From an uncultured Carboxylicivirga sp. (lineage in GTDB: Bacteria; Bacteroidota; Bacteroidia; Bacteroidales; Marinilabiliaceae), in contig NZ_OY771430.1 of the NCBI RefSeq assembly GCF_963674565.1, forward strand, positions 1,922,001 to 1,986,000: DNA of 64,000 nt, in the 5' to 3' direction. Both the position numbers and the translations under genes were made by a program. The notes under the pieces were generated by a model. The model was not told where the DNA came from and did no database searches. It saw only the letters and a program-made list of their open reading frames with translations. This document shows positions 1 through 6,676 of the stretch, piece by piece (the first letter of the stretch is position 1; the number at the start of each line of letters is the position of its first letter).

Positions 1-12
1 AAGCAAAATGGC

Positions 13-143
13 AGCTAACGTTTGCTGGATGAAGTCGTGGCGCATTAGTCGTGGTGTCGTGTCACCCGGTAGGGGGACTAAGACGGTAGACTAAGGTGTC
101 AGGACGAGCAAAACCAGCCATGCTTTATGCCAGCGTGTTGTTT
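13..143 (-). repeat. attC-like site A, end of cassette C5
   Basis: This is an imperfect inverted repeat of about 130 bp. The left arm (17-39) and right arm (116-140) pair around a GCTGG core, and an AAGTCGTGG/AAGCATGG block lies further in. The minus strand ends in AAACGTTAGCTGC, which resembles the GTTRRRY box of integron attC sites. The outer right box, GTTGTTTGCTG at 137-147, repeats the start of cassette C5 (minus strand from 547). The two arms have bulges and mismatches, which is also typical of attC sites folded as single strands. Confidence 0.75.
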
Positions 144-153
144 GCTGTTGTTT

Positions 154-450
154 TTATTCGTTTTTATTTGCTTTATTTATAATTCTAAGTCCCAATAATG
201 TGCCTGCAATAATTCCTAAAACAATGGTCAGAACTATATTAAAAGTTGATGGAACAGGGTGTCCTCCTTCTGAGGATTTAATTTCGTAAAATATGTCGAA
301 AAGTTTAGTCGTGTCATGAGAATGATAATAGCAAGGATCTGGTATTATCCAATTTTCAATTAATAATAGGTTTAATAATAAGAATCCAATGATTCCAATA
401 ATGGCAAATATTATTAACTGAAATGTCCGAGTTATTATATTTCGAGTCAT
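154..450 (-). CDS. Small two-helix membrane protein (cassette C5)
   Basis: A 98-residue hypothetical protein that I do not recognise as a named family. Two hydrophobic stretches, roughly residues 9-32 and 70-88, predict two membrane helices. The loop between them (about 35-68) is polar and contains CYYHSHD and a Gly-His-Pro turn, so it probably lies on one face of the membrane. The C terminus is basic (KANKNE). It is the only gene in its cassette, starts about 90 bp inside the cassette and stops 10 bp before the attC-like site, which is the usual tight packing of a cassette gene. No strong Shine-Dalgarno sequence is visible. The function is unknown, and short membrane proteins of unknown function are common cassette cargo. 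Confidence 0.6.
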   Translation of the reverse strand: MTRNIITRTFQLIIFAIIGIIGFLLLNLLLIENWIIPDPCYYHSHDTTKLFDIFYEIKSSEGGHPVPSTFNIVLTIVLGIIAGTLLGLRIINKANKNE

Positions 451-540
451 GAAATTTCTTGATCTGTCTAAAAAAGTCTGTTTAGGTTTACACTAATTCA
501 AATAGAAGAATCCTAATTAGGAATGCTCCGCATCAATAGC

Positions 541-734
541 AAACAACGTTTGGCTATGAAACGTACGGAATTGATTACTATTTCGTGTCAGTTTACTCAT
601 GAGCCAAGCATTTGTTTTACCAAAGTTAATTATTTAACCTAAATAGTCAAGACGAATGTCTTGGCGGAGCTAACAAGTAGCGTAACCGTTGAATTTACCG
701 AGTAAACCGTATGTTTTATGAGCCGTTGTTGCAC
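541..734 (-). repeat. attC-like site B, end of cassette C4
   Basis: This is a 194-bp inverted repeat with the best-matched arms of the set. The arm 544-568 and the reverse complement of 707-731 share CAAC, GGCT and an AAACxTACGG block, separated by small bulges. The minus strand ends in AAACGTTGTTTGC. The outer right box GTTGCACACCGTTA at 728-741 matches 13 of 14 positions of the start of cassette C4 (minus strand from 1394). A second internal pair, GTTTACTC at 591-598 and GAGTAAAC at 700-707, could extend or compete with the stem. Confidence 0.75.
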
Positions 735-738
735 ACCG

Positions 739-1368
739 TTATTCATCTTTATATTTATTTATCAATTCTTTCCATTCGTATACTAAATCTATTGCCATTT
801 TACTATCATGCGGAAATCCAGTCCTTTTATAACGTAAAATTCCTTTCTTATCGATAATCAGCGTTACAGGATAACCATAAATGCCAAATTTTTGAGAAAA
901 TCTTGAGCACCGATTCATTTTTTGTTCTTTATCTGGGCTTTCAGGGAAAAGTTGATATTCAGGCACCGCATTCTTGGCGTAAGTTAATTTTAAAGGATCT
1001 GATGGTTTTTCTGGGGTAATTTTATTAATATATTCTTCTAATCCATATTTATTATACGGATAAATTCCAACAATACTAAAATCATCATTAATTCCATAAA
1101 TTTCAAACAATTCATTTAAGTATTCATATTCAATGACGCAAGATTTGCAACCAATTCTTGAGAATTGAATTATAGTTACTTTATTTTGAAAATAATCTTT
1201 GTTTATTTCAACACTATCAATTGTAAAACCTTTAATTTCTGGCATAAGACTATCTACCACCAATTTATTTGCATTAAAATCCGTTGGCATTACTTGACCG
1301 AATCCTTTTGTGCTTAGAATAATTAAAATTGATGTAAAAAATATAAAACCATTTAGTATTCTATTCAT
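739..1368 (-). CDS. TlpA-like secreted thioredoxin-fold protein (cassette C4)
   Basis: A 209-residue redoxin of the TlpA/AhpC-TSA class, expected to reduce or exchange disulfides outside the cytoplasm. An N-terminal hydrophobic segment (residues 5-24) acts as signal or anchor. The thioredoxin fold follows with the active-site motif GCKSC (Cys74 and Cys77) after the strand VTIIQFS, and the cis-proline loop GYPVTLIIDKKG comes later, as in resA/tlpA proteins. An upstream in-frame start at 1497 would add 43 residues, but that extension runs straight through the attC-like repeat, so I chose the ATG just before the signal peptide. The stop codon TAA overlaps the terminal box of the cassette's own recombination site. 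The precise partner is unknown. Confidence 0.75.
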   Translation of the reverse strand: MNRILNGFIFFTSILIILSTKGFGQVMPTDFNANKLVVDSLMPEIKGFTIDSVEINKDYFQNKVTIIQFSRIGCKSCVIEYEYLNELFEIYGINDDFSIVGIYPYNKYGLEEYINKITPEKPSDPLKLTYAKNAVPEYQLFPESPDKEQKMNRCSRFSQKFGIYGYPVTLIIDKKGILRYKRTGFPHDSKMAIDLVYEWKELINKYKDE

Positions 1369-1387
1369 TTTCTTGGGTTTTAATGGT

Positions 1388-1518
1388 GTGCAACGGCTCG
1401 AATATGCGTAGTGCGGGATTTCAAGGCGCTTTTCTATCAAACCGCTACGATTTTTATTAAATGCTCTAAAGTTCAAATTTACCAAATTGCCCCGCATTAC
1501 GTATATTTATTGTTGTAT
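1388..1518 (-). repeat. attC-like site F, end of cassette C3
   Basis: An imperfect inverted repeat. The arm 1391-1417 and the reverse complement of 1490-1515 share CAAC, ATATxCGTAxTGCGGG. The minus strand ends in GCCGTTGCAC. The outer right box GTTGTATAC at 1512-1520 matches the start of cassette C3 (GTTGTATGC, minus strand from 5434). This site separates the restriction-modification cassette from the redoxin cassette. Confidence 0.72.
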
Positions 1519-1692
1519 ACTGGGCTTTGTTCACTTTCAGGTAGTTAAGCTCTATCCGTGCACAGATTTTTGTTTTTGGGTTGGCAATCTTTCCGTGCGT
1601 TTGGGTAGCCATACTCTTTGACAAGTTTTGGTTTGTGTGCTGGCATTTTTGTGCGACTTGGCAATGTGTATGGATGCGAAGGGCTGGCATAT
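1519..1692. other. G/T-skewed tail of cassette C3 with TTGCC-type motifs
   Basis: This stretch holds no convincing gene. On the minus strand it is rich in A and C and contains short related words: TTGCCAACCC, TTGCCAAGTCG and GCCAGCACACAAACC. Related words (TTGCCGACCC, GCCAACACACAAAC) recur at the other end of the same cassette, at about 5300-5400. A 74-codon open frame here has the composition of this skew rather than of a protein. The role is unknown; promoter, terminator-like or recombination-associated sequence are all possible. Confidence 0.4.
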
Positions 1693-2265
1693 CTATTTCA
1701 TTAATTCTGCTAATTCCTCAAAACTTGATATTCCGTTTAATTCATTTGTATCAATCCATTCAATTCCATTGTTGGGAACATAATAACTAATTCCAGCTTT
1801 GAAATCTTTCGAGTCTTTGTTTTTGTCAAGTATAACTTTCCATTCCATTGGCAAATTATTAGTCCTAATAATTTCATAGAAATCATTTGATAATGGAGAT
1901 GTGGATTTAGGTTTTAAAACAATAAATAGTACTCCAAGTTTTATTTCTTTTGCTACCTGTAAATAACCAACCAACTGAGAATACTCTGCCAATCCTAATT
2001 GGTTCAAGTGTTTTACCTCCAATAAAACAAAAGAAATCATATCCGAATCTTTTTGCTTAATTCCAAATAGTATATCTAATTTTAATTTTGGTATGTACTT
2101 TTCGGAAAGGTCACTTTTGCAATTAAGTTCCTTTTCAATATCAGCAACTAACTGAGGTAGAGTTTTATTATAAGCATATGATATTTTTGTTCCTTCTGGA
2201 AAATACGAATCAAGGTAGTTCTTAAATTTTTCACAAATCTCAGGATAAAAATCTATTTCTTTCAT
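1693..2265 (-). CDS. Putative PD-(D/E)XK restriction endonuclease subunit (cassette C3)
   Basis: A 190-residue protein with the signature of the PD-(D/E)XK nuclease fold: Asp64 in LKLDILFGIK at the end of one strand, then the strand FVLLEVKHL carrying Glu83 and Lys85, then a helix with LGLAEYSQLVGYL, and a further strand LGVLFIVLK. These are the metal-binding and catalytic positions of the fold. It overlaps the preceding gene by 4 bp (ATGA), so the two are translationally coupled, and it is the last gene of an operon headed by an XRE regulator and a cytosine methyltransferase. The context makes DNA cleavage in a restriction system its likely job. I do not recognise the exact family, so cleavage specificity is unknown. 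Confidence 0.65.
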   Translation of the reverse strand: MKEIDFYPEICEKFKNYLDSYFPEGTKISYAYNKTLPQLVADIEKELNCKSDLSEKYIPKLKLDILFGIKQKDSDMISFVLLEVKHLNQLGLAEYSQLVGYLQVAKEIKLGVLFIVLKPKSTSPLSNDFYEIIRTNNLPMEWKVILDKNKDSKDFKAGISYYVPNNGIEWIDTNELNGISSFEELAELMK

Positions 2266-3581
2266 GCGGTAATATTAATAGACAATTCGTCTTTTTGAAT
2301 TTTTTCGTTAATCAAACGTTGATTGAGTTCACTCTTTAAGGATGAAATGATACAAGCTCTACTATTTTCCTCATTTAATATTAGCAAAGGAAAGCCTTCG
2401 GCAAACTTAGTTTTTGTGATTGATAAATTCCTATCTTTATTGCTGTTTATTATTGCATCTTTTGAGCCTGAATGTCTTTTTCCATTAAGCTGCTCAGAAA
2501 ACAGATATGCAAGGCCTTGTTCAAGTTCTAAATAATCTTTTAATTTTTCATCTTCAAGAATTTGTTCAACTGTATAAATTTTACATTCCAATTCTTTTCC
2601 CATGAAATACTTGTCTTTCAAAGAATCAAATGCTTGCCCCATTTCCGCTTTGGTTCCTTTCTCTGAACGAGGTAAAACAAAAATATATTCAGGATAAGAA
2701 TCAACTATTTTTTTGAGTTCGCTAATTGGTGCATGTTTACAACCTAACACAGCACAAAAATGAAAATAATGAAAGAATAACCTATTGCGTACTTCTTCGG
2801 GTAAATCTGAAGAGTTAATGTCAGAATGAATACAAACGGGACTTGGTTTTCTAATTTTTCTTTTATGACAAGGTTCTTGAGCATCCTTTTCCTGATACTT
2901 CTCTAGATTTTTAATGTCAAATGCTTTTGCTTGTAATGCGAAAGAGTGTTTTGCCAAAAACGACTTGACAAGAAATCGAATTTTAAATCCTTTTTTCCAA
3001 CCTTTATATGTCGGGTCAGCTGATGCATGTTGGCAAGGATGGTTATATAAAATTTGGTCTGTAACTGAACCAAGGTCGGTTAACCAAGAACAAATTTGAA
3101 CAACGAATTGGAAGTTTTTGGTACTACCAGGTATTTCTAAAGATACTACTGGAGCTTCATCTGTAAATCTTCTATGTGATTTTGTTAAACTTGCTCTAGT
3201 ATCTAAAATACCTGTAAGAAAGTTTTCGGTAGAAATCCCTTTAAGTTTAAGCTTTGAATTTGTCAAATCAGCTTTTTCAAGCAAAAAACCTTCGGTTGGA
3301 AGATTTAAACTATATAAATCACCTATCAATTCAGATAAGTCAGGTGTGCCAATTGGATTTATTGACCAAACAGAATTTCCAATTTCGTAGGAAACAGGAA
3401 AACCGTAACTCTTTTGAAATTTATCACATATTTTGGTGAGAATGTCAACTGCAATTTTATTCATTATGTCAGGATTCATTCCCCATTTCCTAAATGGTAA
3501 CTTGATTAAGAAAGTACCATTTGAAATAGTACCTCCACCAACAAGTAATCCTAAAACATAGGCTTTGTCATGATTTATCAT
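2262..3581 (-). CDS. LAGLIDADG-like protein, putative restriction/DNA-recognition subunit
   Basis: A 439-residue protein of unknown family. Two segments resemble the helices of a monomeric LAGLIDADG homing endonuclease: YVLGLLVGGG (residues 8-17) and FLTGILDTRAS (121-131), about 113 residues apart. The acidic residue that normally ends each motif is missing (Gly in the first, Arg in the second), so cleavage by that fold is doubtful. Cys/His pairs (HPCQH near 181 and EPCHK further on) could bind zinc. The C-terminal half is helical and unassigned. I chose the ATG one base after the methyltransferase stop; a start at 3608 would overlap it. It could be the DNA-recognition part of a two-subunit restriction enzyme with the next gene. 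This assignment is inference. Confidence 0.5.
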   Translation of the reverse strand: MINHDKAYVLGLLVGGGTISNGTFLIKLPFRKWGMNPDIMNKIAVDILTKICDKFQKSYGFPVSYEIGNSVWSINPIGTPDLSELIGDLYSLNLPTEGFLLEKADLTNSKLKLKGISTENFLTGILDTRASLTKSHRRFTDEAPVVSLEIPGSTKNFQFVVQICSWLTDLGSVTDQILYNHPCQHASADPTYKGWKKGFKIRFLVKSFLAKHSFALQAKAFDIKNLEKYQEKDAQEPCHKRKIRKPSPVCIHSDINSSDLPEEVRNRLFFHYFHFCAVLGCKHAPISELKKIVDSYPEYIFVLPRSEKGTKAEMGQAFDSLKDKYFMGKELECKIYTVEQILEDEKLKDYLELEQGLAYLFSEQLNGKRHSGSKDAIINSNKDRNLSITKTKFAEGFPLLILNEENSRACIISSLKSELNQRLINEKIQKDELSINITA

Positions 3582-3582
3582 A

Positions 3583-4872
3583 TTATTCTTCTGATAAGAA
3601 TTTTTCAATTGATTTTGCTATTACCCAACCTAATACAGGAGGCACAGCATTTCCTATAACTTTATAAGCGTTCGAAATCGAAGTATATGGAAAAACAAAA
3701 TCATCTGGAAATGATTGAATTCTAGCAATTTCACGAATAGTAAATCTTCGATTTTCATATGGATGTGTAATTCCACAATTTTCTGGTTGTGCCGATGCAG
3801 TAATAGTCCCATTTATTTCCCCTAATGCAAATCTTCGATAAAAATTAGGAGCATGATATTTTTTAGGATTATCCCATATTTTTTTAAATCTCGGCGTCAT
3901 TTTATCATAGTCCATGTTTTTCCATGAACGTCCAGTAGATATTGTTTCTGAAATCTCTTCTAAAGGAATATTTTCTTTGAATTTTTTTAAAGCTTCAGCA
4001 CCATCAACACAAATCCCAATATTCTCAATCATATGTTGTCCAGATGGCGAGTATTTCCAATATTCATCTTTTTGTGGTGCATCTTTAGGTATATCGGATA
4101 GCAAAGAACCTAAATACAATTCATATGGTTGGTGCTTATGATTAGGAATTTCATTTTCGAAAACAACTTCATCCATTAAATTATAATCAAAATAACCCAA
4201 GTCCTTTTGAAAACCGAAAATTAATAGTCGAAATCTATTAGAAGGAACTCCGTAATTACTGGCTTTTACAAGTTTATAGTTTGTTGCATACCCTAATTCT
4301 TCCATTTGTTTAACAATTTCATCAGGTACGGTTGTTCCATCAGGCATTTTTGAAGACATAATTCCTCTTACATTTTCAAACATAAAGCCAATTGGTTTTT
4401 TCCCCTTTTCAATTGCACTTTTGAAAATTTCAATTGCATTGCCAAACAAATTACCTCTTTCGTCATTTATACCTTTTCGAAGTCCTGCATTTGAAAACGG
4501 CTGACAAGGAAACCCACCAATTAAAAAGTCAAAATCAGGAACTGATTTACAATCTATTTTTGTAATATCCTCTTCAAGTATGTTATGATTAAAATATTTT
4601 GAATTTTCATTATAAACCTTTGTTGCTGCTGGGTCAATATCATTTGCAAAAACAACCTCGAATTTCGTTTTTGCATAATTGTTTTTCCGAAATTTAAAAC
4701 CTCCAATCATTCCTAGGTCAAGTCCACCACAACCACTAAAAAGGGATAAAACTTTTACAGTTTCAATCTTGGTCTTGTTTTCGGCTCTAAAATGTGATGG
4801 TTTTAAGAGACTTGTTTGATATTCTTCAACAGTTTCTACATTCTCACTTATATCAATTGTATAGTTTTTCAT
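3583..4872 (-). CDS. DNA (cytosine-5-)-methyltransferase of a type II R-M system
   Basis: A 429-residue C5-cytosine methyltransferase that protects host DNA by methylating a specific site. All hallmark motifs appear in order: SAM-binding motif I (LSLFSGCGGLDLG, residues 43-55), motif IV with the catalytic Cys123 in GFPCQPFSNAG, motif VI ENV (166-168), motif VIII around NRFRLLIFGF, motif IX with RRFTIREIARIQSFP and motif X YKVIGNAVPP. The target-recognition region between VIII and IX is about 140 residues, enough for one site. It follows the regulator gene by 2 bp and is followed at once by two putative restriction genes, so all four form one operon. The target sequence cannot be predicted from reading. 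Confidence 0.93.
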   Translation of the reverse strand: MKNYTIDISENVETVEEYQTSLLKPSHFRAENKTKIETVKVLSLFSGCGGLDLGMIGGFKFRKNNYAKTKFEVVFANDIDPAATKVYNENSKYFNHNILEEDITKIDCKSVPDFDFLIGGFPCQPFSNAGLRKGINDERGNLFGNAIEIFKSAIEKGKKPIGFMFENVRGIMSSKMPDGTTVPDEIVKQMEELGYATNYKLVKASNYGVPSNRFRLLIFGFQKDLGYFDYNLMDEVVFENEIPNHKHQPYELYLGSLLSDIPKDAPQKDEYWKYSPSGQHMIENIGICVDGAEALKKFKENIPLEEISETISTGRSWKNMDYDKMTPRFKKIWDNPKKYHAPNFYRRFALGEINGTITASAQPENCGITHPYENRRFTIREIARIQSFPDDFVFPYTSISNAYKVIGNAVPPVLGWVIAKSIEKFLSEE

Positions 4873-4874
4873 AT

Positions 4875-5201
4875 CTAAAAAGTCAAATTTCCTTGTTTTG
4901 CATTATTTGTTCTATAGTATTCCAGAATTTCTTCCGCAACTGTCAACGTTTCATTACTGCATTTGTGTTCATACAAAGTTCTTGCGACACAATCACCATA
5001 ATATAGTGTTTTTAATGTCTTAAGGTCAGTTTTTATAGCATCTGATAGTAGTTCGAGCCTTGGCTCATCAATTATCATTTTACCATTTTCAATTTTGCTC
5101 AATTTAGCAGCATCCATGTCTAATTTAACAGCTAACTGAGTTTGATTCATTCCTAAATCTTTTCGTTTTTTTCTTAAAAAATGTCCAAAACTTTCTTTCA
5201 T
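4875..5201 (-). CDS. XRE-family regulator of the R-M operon
   Basis: A 108-residue protein with an N-terminal helix-turn-helix of the XRE/Cro type (about residues 8-62: LRKKRKDLGMNQTQLA, then KLSKIENGK). The C-terminal part is helical. First gene of the R-M operon, it ends 2 bp before the methyltransferase start, so it probably acts like a controller protein that times methyltransferase and nuclease expression; such C proteins are usually about 80 residues, so this one is slightly long. The ATG lies near an AT-rich upstream stretch (5215-5260) that could hold the promoter, although I see no clear TAnnTTTG box. Confidence 0.8.
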   Translation of the reverse strand: MKESFGHFLRKKRKDLGMNQTQLAVKLDMDAAKLSKIENGKMIIDEPRLELLSDAIKTDLKTLKTLYYGDCVARTLYEHKCSNETLTVAEEILEYYRTNNAKQGNLTF

Positions 5202-5427
5202 GACACTTGTTGATTATGAACTTGTCAATTTTTTACAAATATAAATCAAACAATTTATTTTGCAATGTGCGAATGGAAAAAAACAACTCTTTTTAAAATT
5301 TTGGATGTGGGTCGGCAAGTGAGATTTTAAAATGTGTTGTTTGTGTGTTGGCTTTTCTAATTTTCGTGGGGAGGCAAAACAAAAATTCTATCAAGTTTGC
5401 ACTGTCGTTTCTTTTTTCTTGCCTTGC
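5202..5427. other. Leader of cassette C3, upstream of the R-M operon
   Basis: This stretch has no gene. The first 60 bases upstream of the regulator are AT-rich. The rest is G/T-skewed on the plus strand with words such as GGTCGGCAAGTG and GTGTGTTGGCTTTT. These mirror words at the far end of the same cassette (1560-1690). Confidence 0.4.
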
Positions 5428-5563
5428 ATACAACGTTTGCTGGATGAAGTCGTAGCAGAATCACGGTGATTGCCGTCCGCAGGACGATTAAGCAATTTGC
5501 GAGATTCTGTGAAGATCCTGGACCTTGAGCACTGCTATGCTTTATGCCAGCGTGTTGCCTCGC
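5428..5563 (-). repeat. attC-like site C, end of cassette C2
   Basis: The arm 5431-5457 and the reverse complement of the segment ending at 5557 share CAAC, GCTGG and a GTAGCA/ATAGCA block. An inner pair (GAATC near 5459, GATTC near 5503) extends the fold. The arms are nearly identical to those of site A (TTTGCTGGATGAAGTCGT and GCTTTATGCCAGCGTGTTG occur in both), although the loop differs. The minus strand ends in AAACGTTGTATGC. The outer box GTTGCCTCGCGTTA at 5554 matches the start of cassette C2 with a one-base gap. Confidence 0.75.
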
Positions 5564-6088
5564 GTTATTTGATCTCGCGTTACGCTACGAATTTTAAATT
5601 AATATTTTGTCTTGAGTTACGTTTGTCAATCAACATTTGAAAAACTGGATTTTGTCCTTCAAAAATCCGAACTTGAAAAAGGATTTTCTTTCCGCTGTAC
5701 AAAGGCTTCCTTCACATATAAACGTTTCGTTTTTCAATCAGTTTCTGCATGCTCAGTCATGTTATTATTTGTCCGCGTATTCAAATCCTTTTTCAGTAAT
5801 GGCTTTATTTGTTGTCCTCTTGCCGGACTGGCATTTACTTTTTTCAGCCATAAAAAAGTAAACAAAAAATCTCCGCTGCATCCCGATTTAGCTAAATTGT
5901 TTTGACCTTAGCTAAAAACAAAGAACTCGTCCTTATAGTCCTTCATTTTTCAGGCCTAACGTTCCTCAAACACCTTTGTTTTTTATACGCTTCGGTCAAT
6001 CCAATTCTTAACGCAATCGGCCTGAGGCGGTGTCCCAACAAAATGTTCTCTAGGGTCATTGTTCTTTTGTGCGATTTGCATAATGCGA
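5564..6088. other. Cassette C2: no convincing gene
   Basis: A cassette-sized segment of about 525 bp. On the minus strand, the cassette direction, I find no open frame with protein-like composition or start signals. Plus-strand frames of 74-97 codons exist, and one ends in SHKKVNKKSPLHPDLAKLF. I recall that kind of tail from spurious frames over conserved non-coding sequence in other Bacteroidota, but this is memory, not a search. The segment may be a non-coding cassette, a regulatory or RNA element, or a decayed gene. Confidence 0.45.
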
Positions 6089-6143
6089 GGCTAACGGTAT
6101 ATGCATGGCGCGTTTTAATGCGCTATCGCATATTGTTAAGAGC
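6089..6143 (-). repeat. attC-like site D, end of cassette C1
   Basis: The shortest site of the array, 55 bp, and the one most like a classical short attC. CTAACGGTATATGC at 6091-6104 pairs with GCATATTGTTAAG at 6128-6140. An inner GCGCGTTTTAATGCGC hairpin (6109-6123) closes the stem. The minus strand runs from CTCTTAAC to CCGTTAGCC, so it has AAC and GTTA boxes at the two ends. The outer box GTTAAGAGC at 6135-6143 matches the start of cassette C1 at 6578 perfectly over nine bases. Confidence 0.78.
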
Positions 6144-6570
6144 TGTTGTTCCCTGAGCGCCTTGTAATTCCAATCAGTTGATAGGCGTCTTGTGAATCTA
6201 AACACGCCATTCGTAGAATGGCTCAGCTCGCTGTTCAACCTTGCATACCATTTTGTCCAATGACGTTCGTTTTTTAACAATCTGGTTGATTTAATTCGTT
6301 GTTTGCTATTTATCTTCGATAAGTGGTCGTGCAACGAATGCAGGTAAGTTATTCATTTTTATTGTATTGATTTTGGTTTTTTTTGATAAAGTCCTTGACT
6401 TTATCCTCGCGTTCAGCGAACTTCTTCAAAGTCTTTGGACGTCGACTCGTCCTAAAAAGAATACTTTTTATACGGTTCTCCGTATTTGACTTTGAATCCA
6501 ACCAAAATAACAATACGCTTTTACTTACCTGAAATCAACCTATTGTACTACGTCATGAAAGGTTGAATTG
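6144..6570. other. Cassette C1: hairpin-rich segment without a clear gene
   Basis: This is the recombinase-proximal cassette. It contains at least five perfect short hairpins: GCCATTC/GAATGGC (6206-6222), ATTCGTTG/CAACGAAT (6294-6339, with an inner TTATC-TTC-GATAA), GATAAAGTC/GACTTTATC (6385-6405), CAAAG/CTTTG (6427-6437) and ATACGG/CCGTAT (6470-6485). A 92-codon frame on the minus strand starts at TTG and runs through attC-like site D, so it is probably not a gene. The density of hairpins suggests a structured RNA or folded-DNA element; function unknown. Confidence 0.4.
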
Positions 6571-6580
6571 CTCTTAACTC
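6535..6580 (-). other. Simple recombination-like site (attI-like) next to the recombinase
   Basis: On the minus strand the box GAGAGTTAAGAGC (ending about 6568) begins the first cassette. Its GTTAAGAGC equals the outer box of site D. No long attC-type inverted repeat flanks it, only a short TCAACCT/AGGTTGA pair (6535-6541 and 6560-6566). A lone core box without the large hairpin, located about 100 bp from the recombinase gene, is what an attI insertion site would look like. Its position at the 3' side of the recombinase fits an inverted layout. Confidence 0.5.
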
Positions 6581-6676
6581 TCCAATAAACGGAGTATTAC
6601 TGTTATTTTTAATTTACCCATTTTTTTATTCCACTATACATACCGTATAGGGTTGTAAAGCGGACATTGTTTTATG

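Noticed and set aside
1369..1497. N-terminal extension of the TlpA-like protein to an upstream ATG
   Set aside because: The extra 43 residues are translated from the recombination-site repeat. The ATG at 1368 starts directly at a normal signal peptide.
1466..1690. A 74-codon open frame on the minus strand
   Set aside because: It lies in the G/T-skewed tail of the R-M cassette and runs into attC-like site F. Its composition (many His, Gln, Thr, Asn) follows the skew and shows no domain.
2262..3581. Annotation as an active LAGLIDADG homing endonuclease
   Set aside because: Both motif copies lack the catalytic acid, and the gene is embedded and coupled in an R-M operon rather than in an intron or intein.
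5612..5905. Plus-strand frames of 74-97 codons in cassette C2
   Set aside because: They oppose the cassette direction, lack start signals and overlap one another in different frames. Composition is not protein-like.
6056..6334. A 92-codon frame on the minus strand in cassette C1
   Set aside because: It starts at TTG inside a hairpin and runs through attC-like site D. No motif is visible.
6385..6405. The hairpin GATAAAGTC-CTT-GACTTTATC as a terminator of the recombinase gene
   Set aside because: On the minus strand it is followed by A residues, not T, and it lies about 270 bp past the recombinase stop, inside cassette C1.
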